NCBI RefSeq assembly: GCF_018780565.1
Contig: NZ_JADMJN010000002.1
Span: 620,001-684,000 of the forward strand
DNA length: 64,000 bases
Direction: 5' to 3'
From: Rhodoferax sp.
GTDB taxonomy: Bacteria; Pseudomonadota; Gammaproteobacteria; Burkholderiales; Burkholderiaceae_C
Under the pieces are notes generated by a model. It was not told the origin of the DNA. It saw nothing but the letters and a program-made list of their open reading frames with translations, and made no database searches. Made by a program: the position numbers and the translations under genes. This document shows, piece by piece, positions 26,325-34,991 of this stretch; position 1 is the stretch's first letter, and each line of letters begins with the position of its first letter.

Positions 26325-26969
26325 ATGATCAAATCCAATGCTATTGTTTTTATAGCTATATTCTCAGGTTCTGCATGGGCCAGTGGCCTGGAAAGTCTTG
26401 AGAATTTCGTGAAGACGGTCAAAACCGGCCGTGCAGATTTCACCCAGGTTGTGACCGCACCCGCCAAAGATGGACAGACGCCCCGGGTCAAAACGTCCAC
26501 CGGCACCTTCGAGTTTTTCCGCCCGAACCGTTTCAAGTTCATCTACAAAAAGCCGTTTGAGCAAAGCATCGTGGCCGACGGCCAGACCTTGTGGTTGTAT
26601 GACGTGGACTTGAACCAGGTGAGTGCTCGCAAACAGGCGCAGGTGCTGGGCTCGACCCCGGCGGCGCTGATTGCCGCGGCGCCGGATTTACGTGCCTTGC
26701 AGGCCGATTTCACACTCACCGATGCGCCTGAAAAAGACGGCATGGAATGGGTGCTGGCCACGCCAAAAGGCAAAGACGGCCAGCTGCAATCGATTCGTGT
26801 CGGCTTCAAGGTGGGCGACAAGTCCACCGGTCTGGCTGCGCTGGAGATTCTGGATAGCTTTGGCCAGCGCTCTGTGTTGAACTTCAGCGCCTTTCAGGCC
26901 AATGCGGCACTCGATGCCGCCAGCTTTCAGTTCAAGCCGCCGCAGGGGGCGGATGTGATTCGGCAGTGA
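26325..26969 (+). CDS. lolA: Outer-membrane lipoprotein carrier protein LolA
   Basis: 214 aa. Signal peptide MIKSNAIVFIAIFSGSAWA, then LESLENFVKTVKTGRADFTQ, RPNRFKFIYKKPFEQ and IVADGQTLWLYDVDLNQV, the LolA core. Periplasmic chaperone taking lipoproteins from LolCDE to LolB. Position behind ftsK is a conserved arrangement in proteobacteria; here rarA, which is often next, is displaced by about 5.7 kb. Confidence 0.95.
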   Translation: MIKSNAIVFIAIFSGSAWASGLESLENFVKTVKTGRADFTQVVTAPAKDGQTPRVKTSTGTFEFFRPNRFKFIYKKPFEQSIVADGQTLWLYDVDLNQVSARKQAQVLGSTPAALIAAAPDLRALQADFTLTDAPEKDGMEWVLATPKGKDGQLQSIRVGFKVGDKSTGLAALEILDSFGQRSVLNFSAFQANAALDAASFQFKPPQGADVIRQ

Positions 26970-27005
26970 GGGGTTCGGGTCTGGATGGGGTGAGCGAGTC
27001 GAATT

Positions 27006-27581
27006 TTATTGGAAGAGTTTGTCGACCTGAAACAGTGTCAGCAGCCCCATGATCGCGAATATGCCGGCTGCGATGGAGTGAACCAACTTCATTGGAATCC
27101 TGGAGGCAAACTTGTTTCCAACGAATACGGCTGGAACGTCAGCCAGCAACATCCCCAATGTGGTTCCAGCGATAACCAGCAGGGGCGCTCCGTAGTGGGC
27201 TGCCAGTGCGACTGTCGCAATTTGTGTCTTGTCGCCCATCTCTGCCAGGAAGAAAGTGACCAAGGTCGCGCCAAAGACGCCGAGATGCCGGGCCACCTGT
27301 GTTTCCTCTTCCTCAATCTTGTCGGGTATCAGAGTCCAGATGGCCATACCCATGAATGAGCCACCGAGAACCCAACGCATGATGTCCGGGCTGACGACCG
27401 AGGTAATCCAGGCGCCGAGCGCACCCGCCAAACCATGGTTCACCAGTGTGGCAACCAAGATACCCGCAATGATGGGAATGGGCTTTTTGAAGCGAGCGGC
27501 CAGAATGAAGGCAAGGAGCTGGGTCTTGTCGCCAATTTCAGCGAGAGCGACGACACCAGTAGAGATGAATAGAGCTTCCAT
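27006..27581 (-). CDS. TMEM165/GDT1-family (UPF0016) cation transporter, probably Mn2+ exporter
   Basis: 191 aa from ATG 27581 (MEALFISTGVVALAEIGDKT); longer open frames run into the riboswitch leader. Two copies of the family signature E-x-G-D-K-T, at residues 15-20 (EIGDKT) and 114-119 (EMGDKT), each in a hydrophobic three-helix repeat with an acidic linker between. These acidic motifs bind the cation. A yybP-ykoY-like leader in front supports manganese export. Confidence 0.92.
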   Translation of the reverse strand: MEALFISTGVVALAEIGDKTQLLAFILAARFKKPIPIIAGILVATLVNHGLAGALGAWITSVVSPDIMRWVLGGSFMGMAIWTLIPDKIEEEETQVARHLGVFGATLVTFFLAEMGDKTQIATVALAAHYGAPLLVIAGTTLGMLLADVPAVFVGNKFASRIPMKLVHSIAAGIFAIMGLLTLFQVDKLFQ

Positions 27582-27582
27582 G

Positions 27583-27765
27583 AGGGATTCCAAGGCCAGA
27601 CAAAAACAATGACCACACAGCCTCCCCGGCCAGACCGGAGGCAATGTGGTCAAAGGTCTGGTCAAGTTTGAAACCGCTTGCGCCATGGTCAAACAATGAC
27701 CAAGTATGTTGACGCAAGCCCCTTCGAGCTGCTCGAAGGGAGACTACTCCCCAGTGACGTGGTCA
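27583..27765 (-). promoter_or_regulatory. yybP-ykoY-type (Mn2+-sensing) riboswitch leader
   Basis: Directly upstream of the GDT1-type gene. The minus strand carries the hallmark GGGGAGTAG (27752-27744), a P2-like hairpin CTTCGAG-CAG-CTCGAAG and a TTGCCTCC segment in the place of the L3 motif. A long hairpin spans 27652-27610 (TGACCACA...TGTGGTCA). The 5' end also holds TGACCAC (27765-27759), so two segments compete for the same GTGGTCA partner, as expected for a switch. A TATACT box (27770-27765) could start the transcript at the aptamer. Confidence 0.75.
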
Positions 27766-28036
27766 GTATAACCTGCGAGCTTCAGGTGGCAGTAATTGGC
27801 CCCCAAAGGTCAGAAGCCCAAAAACATCCCCGCCACTGCGCATATTGGAACTCGAAATGGAGGCCGCGCGGCTGAGGGCTGAACTGGCGCGGGAATCGCT
27901 GTCGGGTGCCATTATTCCTTGTATCTATGCCAAAGAGCACCGCCTGTATCTATTCGTATTGCTTGGGCCAAATCAAAATTGCATCTGTCAGATTCATTTT
28001 GTACTCGACTACTGCAATCACTTACGAAGGACGCTC
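27766..28036. other. Intergenic region before the PEP-CTERM gene
   Basis: 271 nt. An in-frame open extension of the PEP-CTERM frame begins at 27845 (MELEMEAARLRAELARE...), but the natural signal-peptide start is at 28037, so this part is probably non-coding or a remnant. The start of the riboswitch promoter lies at the left edge. Nothing else recognised. Confidence 0.4.
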
Positions 28037-28639
28037 ATGAAACACTTTATTCAGAAAACTCTTGCTACCGCAATTTTTCTATTTGCGACTGCGGCTCAGG
28101 CAAGCGTTTTCAATTACTCGTACCACTTTCTCAATGGCCACAACGTAACTGGTTCGTTTACCGGCACGGCGTCTGGCGACTTGGTAACTGGCTTGTCCAA
28201 TATCAGCCTCGCTCTCGATGGCGTGGCGGTCAGTGGCATGCTGTTTGGCTCGTCATATGACATGGGCAACGGCGCATGGCATAGCGGTGGCGCCATGGCA
28301 TCCTTTAGCGGAACCCAGAACAACTTCTATTTCAACGACGTCGACTATCCCAATAACTTCGACTTAACGGTCGGCTTCTACGTCGTTCCTCTGACGTCAA
28401 CCAAGAATACTGCTTCAGCTTACTTCCAGAGTTTGGGTGGTCATGTTTTCGACGGATTTGGCGACTATCACGGCCAAAACTGGAAATTGAGCTATGCCGA
28501 TGTAGAGCCCAATCCTGGCTGCGTTCTCGACTCAGGTGCTCCTTGCTCAACAAACGTGCCAGAACCAGCAACGTACACGTTGATGCTTGCGGGCCTGGGA
28601 TTGATTGGGGCCGCTGCACGTCGCCGCAAGTTCGTATAA
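28037..28639 (+). CDS. PEP-CTERM sorting-domain protein
   Basis: 200 aa from ATG 28037. Signal peptide MKHFIQKTLATAIFLFATA, cleavage after AQA. The mature part is rich in Gly, Asn, Ser, Phe and Tyr with beta-strand character. The C-terminus has the PEP-CTERM signal: VPEPATYTLMLAGLGLIGAA followed by RRRK, recognised by exosortase for surface or extracellular-matrix targeting. Function of the body is unknown. No exosortase or glycosyltransferase genes are nearby, so EpsH-type machinery must be elsewhere. Confidence 0.88.
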   Translation: MKHFIQKTLATAIFLFATAAQASVFNYSYHFLNGHNVTGSFTGTASGDLVTGLSNISLALDGVAVSGMLFGSSYDMGNGAWHSGGAMASFSGTQNNFYFNDVDYPNNFDLTVGFYVVPLTSTKNTASAYFQSLGGHVFDGFGDYHGQNWKLSYADVEPNPGCVLDSGAPCSTNVPEPATYTLMLAGLGLIGAAARRRKFV

Positions 28640-28726
28640 GAAACTTAAGCATTCGCGGGGTTGACTGTGAAGCCTTTGGTGCCTGGTTTGCCATTCAACA
28701 TTCAAAATTTTCACCAGAAGGCTTTA

Positions 28727-29389
28727 ATGTACTTTGAGACGAACCATCAATCTAGTTCACGCTCCTTTGTGTCGATGCCTTTAGAGCAGTACACAGCCAT
28801 GGATGTCGAAAACATGGTTGCGCAACGCGTGGCTGACCTTGAACGAACAATCCTTGGTATGCGTGTGCGACAGCAACAACTTGAGGCAAGCGCCAACCAC
28901 GACCCCTTGACTGGACTCGCCAATCGCAACCTGCTGCAAGATCGTTTTTGTGGCGCGCTGGAAAGGGCCAAACGCAACAACGAATGCTTTGCCTTGCTAA
29001 TGATTGACCTGAACGGGTTTAAGGTCGTGAACGATACCTATGGACACGGCGCGGGTGATGAGGTCCTGATCACGGTGTCTCAGCGACTTGTTGCGGCCGT
29101 TCGCACTTGTGACGCCGTGGCACGCTTAGGCGGTGATGAATTCGTCATCATTATCGAATCTGTGCAGGACCCTCTTGTCATTGCCAAAGTCAACCAGAAT
29201 TTGTGCAAAACCGTCTCCGACGCCTTTCATCTGATCAGTGGTGAAGTGGTGAGCATCGGCGCAAGCATTGGCGCGTCAATCTATCCGCAAGACGGCACAA
29301 ATCTAGCCCAAATGATGGCGGTGGCTGACAAAAAAATGTACAGATGCAAACCAAGCAGCCAATTTGGTCGCCCGGCAATGACATGCTGA
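28727..29389 (+). CDS. Diguanylate cyclase (GGDEF domain)
   Basis: 220 aa from ATG 28727; GTG 28661 would add 22 residues. A short N-terminal part with a coiled-coil-like stretch (VENMVAQRVADLERTILGMRVRQQQLEA) precedes a complete GGDEF domain: DPLTGLANRNLLQDRF, DLNGFKVVNDTYGHGAGDE and RLGGDEFVIII. An RxxD product-inhibition site (RTCD) lies five residues before GGDEF. Makes c-di-GMP. No sensor domain and no membrane segment; activity may be set through the coiled coil or through the neighbouring globins. Confidence 0.9.
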   Translation: MYFETNHQSSSRSFVSMPLEQYTAMDVENMVAQRVADLERTILGMRVRQQQLEASANHDPLTGLANRNLLQDRFCGALERAKRNNECFALLMIDLNGFKVVNDTYGHGAGDEVLITVSQRLVAAVRTCDAVARLGGDEFVIIIESVQDPLVIAKVNQNLCKTVSDAFHLISGEVVSIGASIGASIYPQDGTNLAQMMAVADKKMYRCKPSSQFGRPAMTC

Positions 29390-29440
29390 GCGTTCCCCGT
29401 CTTTCCCAGAAACACGCCATTTTTTAACCGAAAGAAAACC

Positions 29441-29872
29441 ATGAACTCAGAGCAAATTCAACTTGTCCAATCTACTTTCAATTCCGTGCGTCCCATCGCC
29501 GGTGTTGCCGCACAACTGTTCTACGACCAGCTTTTCGAACTGGACCCATCACTTCGTAGCTTGTTCAAGGGAGACATTACCCGTCAGGGGCAAATGCTGA
29601 TGTCTATGCTGGGCACCGCTGTCAATGGGCTAAGCAAGTTGGAAACCTTGGTGCCGGTGGTGCACCAATTGGGTATTCGCCATGCCGGTTATGGAGTACG
29701 CACTGAACACTACGACACCGTTGGTAGCGCGTTACTATGGACCTTGGAGAAGGGTCTCGGAAACGAATTCACACCCGCTGCACGGGCTGCGTGGACGGTC
29801 GCATATGCCCTGCTAGCGCAAACCATGCAAGCTGGGGCCCACGAGGCTGAGACTGCCATGGCCTCAAGCTAG
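29441..29872 (+). CDS. Bacterial globin (Vitreoscilla haemoglobin/flavohaemoglobin-type heme domain)
   Basis: 143 aa, single-domain globin. Tyr28 (B10 position, LFYDQLF), Phe42 (CD1, LRSLFKGD), Gln51 (likely E7) and the proximal heme ligand His81 (F8, LGIRHAGYGV) followed by TEHY and VGSALLWTLE match the haemoglobin-type globin family. No reductase domain is attached. Binds O2 or NO; lies 51 nt behind a diguanylate cyclase and faces a second globin gene. Confidence 0.9.
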   Translation: MNSEQIQLVQSTFNSVRPIAGVAAQLFYDQLFELDPSLRSLFKGDITRQGQMLMSMLGTAVNGLSKLETLVPVVHQLGIRHAGYGVRTEHYDTVGSALLWTLEKGLGNEFTPAARAAWTVAYALLAQTMQAGAHEAETAMASS

Positions 29873-30017
29873 CATCAAGAAGCTGCGCCGATTGGGCAAG
29901 CAAAATTCTCAAGCGAATACGCTACAGGGCATTCAAGTTAAACCTATTTCGCCTGAAAAAAAGCAGACCCCAATTGACATGGGACAGCTACAGGGCCGGT
30001 TCACGCTTTCTATAGGA

Positions 30018-30509
30018 TCATTTTTTCGCTGTGCTGGCCATGCCGTGCTGCATGATGGTCGCCATGTTGTCGAACAAGGCTTCCCAGGCTTCGCGGTGTC
30101 TCGGCGTAAAGGGCTCACCCGTTCGTACAGCAATGGTGTCGACCAGAATATTTCGCATGATGCCGAAATAGGCGTGCTTAACCTCGTAATGATGATGGCG
30201 GACACCCGAAGCGCGCAAGAGCAGCAGCAGATGTTCTGGTTTATCTACCAATGCAACTGTTTCGCCAAGCGTGTGCGTCAATCGTCCTTGCTGCTCGGTC
30301 ATATCGCCGGCAAACAAATCGATCACTGTTGGCGCTGCCTTGAACAAATTGTCGTAAAAATCGACCGCAAAATCGCCAGGCGCGCTGACCGCAGCTTCCC
30401 ACGCAGATTTGATAAGTCCTGCAGTGTCGGCTTGAATGTTCATGAGCCATTGCTCGGCTGTGGCGAGCTGGGCCTTGTTGGGGGCGCGTGCGCTGGGTGG
30501 TTTACTCAT
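30018..30509 (-). CDS. Second globin-family protein, divergent sequence
   Basis: 163 aa. After an N-terminal extension of about 28 residues it follows the globin pattern: FYDNLF (Tyr52, B10), VIDLFAGDM (Phe66, CD1), QGRLTHTLGETV (E helix) and SGVRHHHYEVKHAYF with a candidate proximal His105, then a final helix (HREAWEALFDNMATIMQHGM). It is only distantly alike to the 29441-29872 globin and is convergent with it. Could be a redox or gas sensor. Heme binding is predicted, not shown. Confidence 0.82.
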   Translation of the reverse strand: MSKPPSARAPNKAQLATAEQWLMNIQADTAGLIKSAWEAAVSAPGDFAVDFYDNLFKAAPTVIDLFAGDMTEQQGRLTHTLGETVALVDKPEHLLLLLRASGVRHHHYEVKHAYFGIMRNILVDTIAVRTGEPFTPRHREAWEALFDNMATIMQHGMASTAKK

Positions 30510-30602
30510 GGATGTGACAGCGATTCGGGTGGTCTATGGTGAATAAAGTTAAGGTGCGATCGGATGTATTACTATGAAACCAATGAAAAAGCAGTATGTC
30601 TC

Positions 30603-31967
30603 ATGAATGTCACCAAGTATCAAGCATTGGCTGATGAGCTTGCGCGTGCAATAGGCGACGGCAAATTATCACCCAATGCACGATTACCCTCGGTACGTGA
30701 GCTCATGCAGCAACATCGGCTGAGTCTGGCTACGGTCACAAAATCCCTTTATGTTCTGGAGCAACTGGGGTTAATCGAGCCAAGAAATAAGGCCGGGTTT
30801 TATGTCAAACAATCGAAGAGCATCGCAAATGCTGCGGTCGATGCCAATTTGGATTTGACGGTAGACGGGCCCATCAATGCCATGTGCAATTGGCGTCCCT
30901 CTGTCGACTTATTTCCAGAACAACGTTGGCAGAGTCTTTTGGGCAGCATCATTCGACGTCATCCGTTTCTCCCGACTCGACACGCACAAGAATTTGGACA
31001 TCCGCGATTGCGCGCTGAGCTGGCACGACGTAGCGCTGAAAATGGATGCTTTTTGAAAGAAGATGAGTTAATCGTTACCCAAGGGGCCACCGAAGCGCTG
31101 CTATTGGCTCTGCGTGCGACAACGCAAGCGGGTGACAGGGTATTGGTTCAATCTCCGATTGGCGTTCTATTTAGGCGTTTGCTGGAAACGTTCACCCTGA
31201 CGCCGGTTCCCATTCTGAGCCGAGTTGATGAAACAGATTTCGTTGCAGAGATTCAAAAAGTCTTGGAAGGGGAAAATCCACCGAAAGTCCTGTTACTGGT
31301 GGCGAACTACCACTTTCCCACTGGGGCTTTGATGCCACTGATGGCCAAGCGTAATTTGATACGTTTGGCAGAGAAACATGCCTTGACGATTATCGAAGAC
31401 GATGTTTATGGCGATCTTCAGCATGAAGGTGCCCGACCACTGACCTTGAAGTCATTTGATTTAAAGGGCAATGTCATTTATGTGAACTCGAGCTCCAAGT
31501 CTCTTGCGCCAGGCCTTCGCATTGGATGGCTGGCAGCAGGACGATGGCGTAAACGCATCGAATATTTTAAGAACGCATCGGCCAGTAGCGTCAGTGAATT
31601 GTCTCAATTGGTGTTGGCCGAATTTCTTGCGCAAGGAAGCCATGTTCCCCACCTTCGCAAGATTCGGAAACAGCTGAAGGATCGTGCGGGGGAGTATTTG
31701 TCCATACTGCGCCTCGTGCTGGGAAAGGAAGCTGCCATCAGTACGGTTCTAGGTGGATACAGTTTTTGGCTCGCCTTACCGCAGATCATCAGTGCAGATG
31801 AAGTAAGGTCACAAATACAGGTTTTTTGGCCCTTGTTGGATTCTCCCGACTCACCGCAAATAGTCGTTGTGTCTCAAGGCCTGTGCTTCAATACCTCGGT
31901 TCCGCTGACAGACCCTTTGCGCCAATCGTTGACCGCTTTCTGTTTCCATTTGCGTGGACTGCTCTAG
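30603..31967 (+). CDS. MocR-type regulator (GntR helix-turn-helix fused to aminotransferase domain)
   Basis: 454 aa from ATG 30603 (MNVTKYQALADELARAIGDG); an upstream in-frame ATG adds 13 residues. N-terminal winged helix LPSVRELMQQHRLSLATVTKSLYVLEQLGLIEP, then a fold-type I aminotransferase domain with VTQGATEALLLAL, TIIEDDVYGDL and the PLP lysine in NSSSKSLAPGLRIGW. Family members regulate PLP, GABA, taurine or other amino-acid genes. The target here is unclear: the globin on the other strand is divergent from it (94 nt apart) and is the nearest candidate. Confidence 0.9.
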   Translation: MNVTKYQALADELARAIGDGKLSPNARLPSVRELMQQHRLSLATVTKSLYVLEQLGLIEPRNKAGFYVKQSKSIANAAVDANLDLTVDGPINAMCNWRPSVDLFPEQRWQSLLGSIIRRHPFLPTRHAQEFGHPRLRAELARRSAENGCFLKEDELIVTQGATEALLLALRATTQAGDRVLVQSPIGVLFRRLLETFTLTPVPILSRVDETDFVAEIQKVLEGENPPKVLLLVANYHFPTGALMPLMAKRNLIRLAEKHALTIIEDDVYGDLQHEGARPLTLKSFDLKGNVIYVNSSSKSLAPGLRIGWLAAGRWRKRIEYFKNASASSVSELSQLVLAEFLAQGSHVPHLRKIRKQLKDRAGEYLSILRLVLGKEAAISTVLGGYSFWLALPQIISADEVRSQIQVFWPLLDSPDSPQIVVVSQGLCFNTSVPLTDPLRQSLTAFCFHLRGLL

Positions 31968-32163
31968 GAACTGATGCCCGGCGGGTCAGATTTGCCCGTT
32001 GGGGCAATACCACGAAGGTGGCAAGTCAAGCGTTTTGGGGCGCGGTGAATCATTGGAACGTTGCCGCTTTGAATATGGCGGACAAAAATTTCAACGCCAT
32101 CAGGAGCAGTATCGCAGCTTTGCGCAGCGCAAGCGGTTGGTCTGGAGTCGCTCAATATGGATG

Positions 32164-32670
32164 TCAGTTCGCTTCGTGCAGGGCTTCATCGAACAACGCA
32201 AGCAACTGCCGCGCGAAGATGTCCATGTTGGCGGGGCGATTCGACAGACCGGTTTCAATCGTTCTGCTTCTTGAATTCGGGCCCGCAACGGCAATGCACA
32301 CATGGCCCGGCGAGTCTCCGTAGCCGCTTCCCGAGGGGCCCGCTGCACCGCTCTCGCAGAGTCCCCAGCTTGCACGGAGCCTCTCGCGGATCTTGCCTGC
32401 GATGAGGTTTGCGTACGGTTCAGTCTCCGCACGCATTCCGATCACGTCGTCGGCGGTCAGACCTAGCAGCCCTTTGGCGGCTTTGCGCGTATAGACCACC
32501 GCGCCGCCAACGAAGTAGGCCGATGCGCCCGGTATTGCCAGCAAGGCCGCAGAGACCAGGCCGCCAGCTGAAGACTCGACGATCGCGACGGACTCACCGC
32601 GTTCGCGCAAAGATTCGGCAACGCGGGCAGCGAGCGAGGCCAGGGAGGGAAGACCGGATGGGTCTGGCAT
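32164..32670 (-). CDS. CinA C-terminal-domain protein, nicotinamide-nucleotide amidohydrolase-like
   Basis: 168 aa from ATG 32670. The core IVESSAGGLVSAALLAIPGASAYFVGGAVVYT matches the PncC/CinA catalytic region (Ser of ESSAGG) that hydrolyses NMN to NaMN. More divergent than typical PncC. Tail-to-tail with the MocR gene (about 196 nt apart, no terminator recognised) and divergent from rarA, 58 nt away. Confidence 0.82.
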   Translation of the reverse strand: MPDPSGLPSLASLAARVAESLRERGESVAIVESSAGGLVSAALLAIPGASAYFVGGAVVYTRKAAKGLLGLTADDVIGMRAETEPYANLIAGKIRERLRASWGLCESGAAGPSGSGYGDSPGHVCIAVAGPNSRSRTIETGLSNRPANMDIFARQLLALFDEALHEAN

Positions 32671-32728
32671 GGAAAATCCTTTGATGGAGCTGACCAAAGC
32701 TGTTGCTCAATGGCCGTATTATTGCCCA

Positions 32729-34018
32729 ATGAACGCCGTATCCCTGAGTCACCAGCCCCTGGCAGAACGCCTGCGCCCGAAACACTTGAGCGAGGTGATT
32801 GGCCAGCAGCACTTGCTGGGCGAAGGCATGGCGTTGCGCCTTGCCTTTGAGTCGGGGCAGCCGCACAGTTGCATCCTGTGGGGTCCGCCGGGTACTGGCA
32901 AGACCACCATTGCGCGTCTGATGGCCAACGCCTTTGACGCCCAGTTCATCACCATCAGCGCGGTGCTCGGCGGTGTGAAGGAAATTCGCGAGGCGGTGGA
33001 GCAGGCGCAGATCGCGCTGGGGCAGGGGCGGCGCACCATTGTGTTCGTGGACGAGGTGCACCGCTTCAACAAAAGCCAGCAGGATGCTTTCTTGCCGCAC
33101 GTTGAAAGTGGCTTGTTCACTTTCATTGGAGCGACCACCGAGAACCCTTCCTTTGAAGTCAATTCGGCGCTGCTTTCCCGGGCGGCGGTGTATGTGCTAC
33201 AGCCGCTGGGTGAGGAAGATTTAAGACAAATAGTGAATCGAGCCCTTGCGGAACATGGACAGCCAGCTATCGAAAGTGTAGCTATTGACCGTCTCATTGC
33301 CTATGCCGATGGCGATGCCCGGCGTTTGCTGAACACGCTGGAGACGCTGGCGGTGGCTGCGAGCCAGGAAAAAGTCACCAGAATCACGGATGTCTGGCTG
33401 CTCAAGGTGCTGGGTGAGCGCATGCGCCGCTACGACAAGGGCGGCGAGCAGTTCTACGACACCATCTCTGCCCTGCACAAGTCCGTGCGTGGCTCTGACC
33501 CCGACGCGGCGCTGTACTGGTTTGTGCGCATGCTCGATGGCGGCGCCGACCCGCGTTACATGGCCCGGCGCCTGATCCGCATGGCCAGTGAAGACATTGG
33601 CCTGGCCGACCCGCGTGCGCTGCGCCTGGCACTGGATGCGGCGGATGTTTACGAGCGTCTGGGCAGTCCCGAGGGCGAGCTGGCGCTGGCCGAGTGCGTG
33701 GTGTACCTGGCCGTGGCCGCCAAATCGAATGCGGTGTACAAGGCCTTCAATGAAGCCCGGGCCTTTGTTAAAAAGGACGGCACCCGACCGGTGCCCATGC
33801 ACCTGCGCAATGCGCCGACCAAGCTCATGAAAGCGCTGGACTATGGCAAGGGCTATCGCTATGCGCATGACGAGGAGGGTGGTTTTGCCGCCGGCGAGCG
33901 CTACCTGCCCGATGGCATGGCCTCGCCTGGTTTTTACCGTCCGGTCGAGCGTGGTCTTGAGATTCGCATTGCCGAGAAGCTGCGACATCTCAAAAACCTT
34001 AATAATCCAGACAACTGA
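32729..34018 (+). CDS. rarA: Replication-associated recombination protein A (MgsA/RarA)
   Basis: 429 aa from ATG 32729. Start motif PLAERLRPKHLSEVIGQQHLLG, Walker A GPPGTGKTT, Walker B IVFVDEVHRFN, sensor GATTENPSFEVNSALLSR, then the tetramerisation domain (GSDPDAALYWFVRMLDGGADPRYMARRL). AAA+ ATPase related to clamp loaders, acting at stalled forks. In many proteobacteria it follows lolA closely; the gap here is filled by the accessory insert at 27006-32670. Confidence 0.96.
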   Translation: MNAVSLSHQPLAERLRPKHLSEVIGQQHLLGEGMALRLAFESGQPHSCILWGPPGTGKTTIARLMANAFDAQFITISAVLGGVKEIREAVEQAQIALGQGRRTIVFVDEVHRFNKSQQDAFLPHVESGLFTFIGATTENPSFEVNSALLSRAAVYVLQPLGEEDLRQIVNRALAEHGQPAIESVAIDRLIAYADGDARRLLNTLETLAVAASQEKVTRITDVWLLKVLGERMRRYDKGGEQFYDTISALHKSVRGSDPDAALYWFVRMLDGGADPRYMARRLIRMASEDIGLADPRALRLALDAADVYERLGSPEGELALAECVVYLAVAAKSNAVYKAFNEARAFVKKDGTRPVPMHLRNAPTKLMKALDYGKGYRYAHDEEGGFAAGERYLPDGMASPGFYRPVERGLEIRIAEKLRHLKNLNNPDN

Positions 34019-34050
34019 CGCCTGCGTCGAAGAAGAAAAACGGAGCCGAC

Positions 34051-34980
34051 ATGGACATCTTTGTACAGCAGATCATCAACGGGCTGGTGCTGGGCAGCAT
34101 GTATGCCTTGGTGGCGCTGGGCTACACCATGGTGTACGGCATCATCGGCCTGATCAATTTTGCCCATGGCGAGGTGCTGATGGTGGGCGCCCTGACCAGT
34201 TGGAGCATCATCGGCCTGATGAAAGACGCGATGCCGGGCACACCCGGTTATGTGATTCTTTGGGTTGCCCTGGTCATTGCGTGTGTGGTCGCGGCAGCGC
34301 TCAATTTCGTGATCGAAAAAGTGGCTTATCGACCGCTGCGCAACAGTCCCAAACTGGCGGCACTGATCACGGCGATCGGCATGTCCATCCTGCTGCAGAC
34401 ACTGGCCATGATCATCTGGAAGCCCAGCTACAAACCCTATCCCACGTTGCTGCCCAGCACACCGTTTGATATTGCCGGCGCCGTGATCACGCCCACGCAA
34501 GTGTTGATTCTCGGGGTGACGGCTGTGGCTCTCTCGTTGCTGATGTGGCTGGTCAATTACACCAAGCTGGGCCGTGCGATGCGCGCCACGGCCGAGAATC
34601 CGCGGGTTGCCGCACTGATGGGGGTCAAGCCCGACATGGTGATTTCGGCCACCTTCCTGATTGGCGCGGTACTGGCGGCCATTGCTGGCGTGATGTGGGC
34701 GGCCAACTATGGTACGGTGCATCACAGCATGGGATTTCTGCCGGGTCTCAAGGCATTCACTGCGGCCGTGTTTGGTGGCATCGGCAATCTGGGCGGTGCT
34801 GTGGTGGGCGGCATTCTGCTGGGCCTGATTGAATCGCTTGGGGCGGGTTACATCGGCGTCTTGACGGGCGGTGTGCTGGGCAGTCACTACTCGGACATTT
34901 TTGCGTTCGTGGTTTTGATCATTGTGCTGACGCTGCGGCCCTCGGGCCTGCTGGGTGAGCGCGTGGCCGATCGGGCGTAA
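34051..34980 (+). CDS. livH: Branched-chain amino acid ABC transporter permease LivH
   Basis: 309 aa. Typical beginning MDIFVQQIINGLVLGSMYALVALGYT, GLINFAHGEVLMVGAL, and the ATPase-contact loop RAMRATAENPRVAALMGV. Hydrophobic throughout. First of a livHMGF set; no substrate-binding protein gene is adjacent, so one must be supplied from elsewhere. Confidence 0.95.
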   Translation: MDIFVQQIINGLVLGSMYALVALGYTMVYGIIGLINFAHGEVLMVGALTSWSIIGLMKDAMPGTPGYVILWVALVIACVVAAALNFVIEKVAYRPLRNSPKLAALITAIGMSILLQTLAMIIWKPSYKPYPTLLPSTPFDIAGAVITPTQVLILGVTAVALSLLMWLVNYTKLGRAMRATAENPRVAALMGVKPDMVISATFLIGAVLAAIAGVMWAANYGTVHHSMGFLPGLKAFTAAVFGGIGNLGGAVVGGILLGLIESLGAGYIGVLTGGVLGSHYSDIFAFVVLIIVLTLRPSGLLGERVADRA

Positions 34981-34991
34981 GGCTGCAGAAT

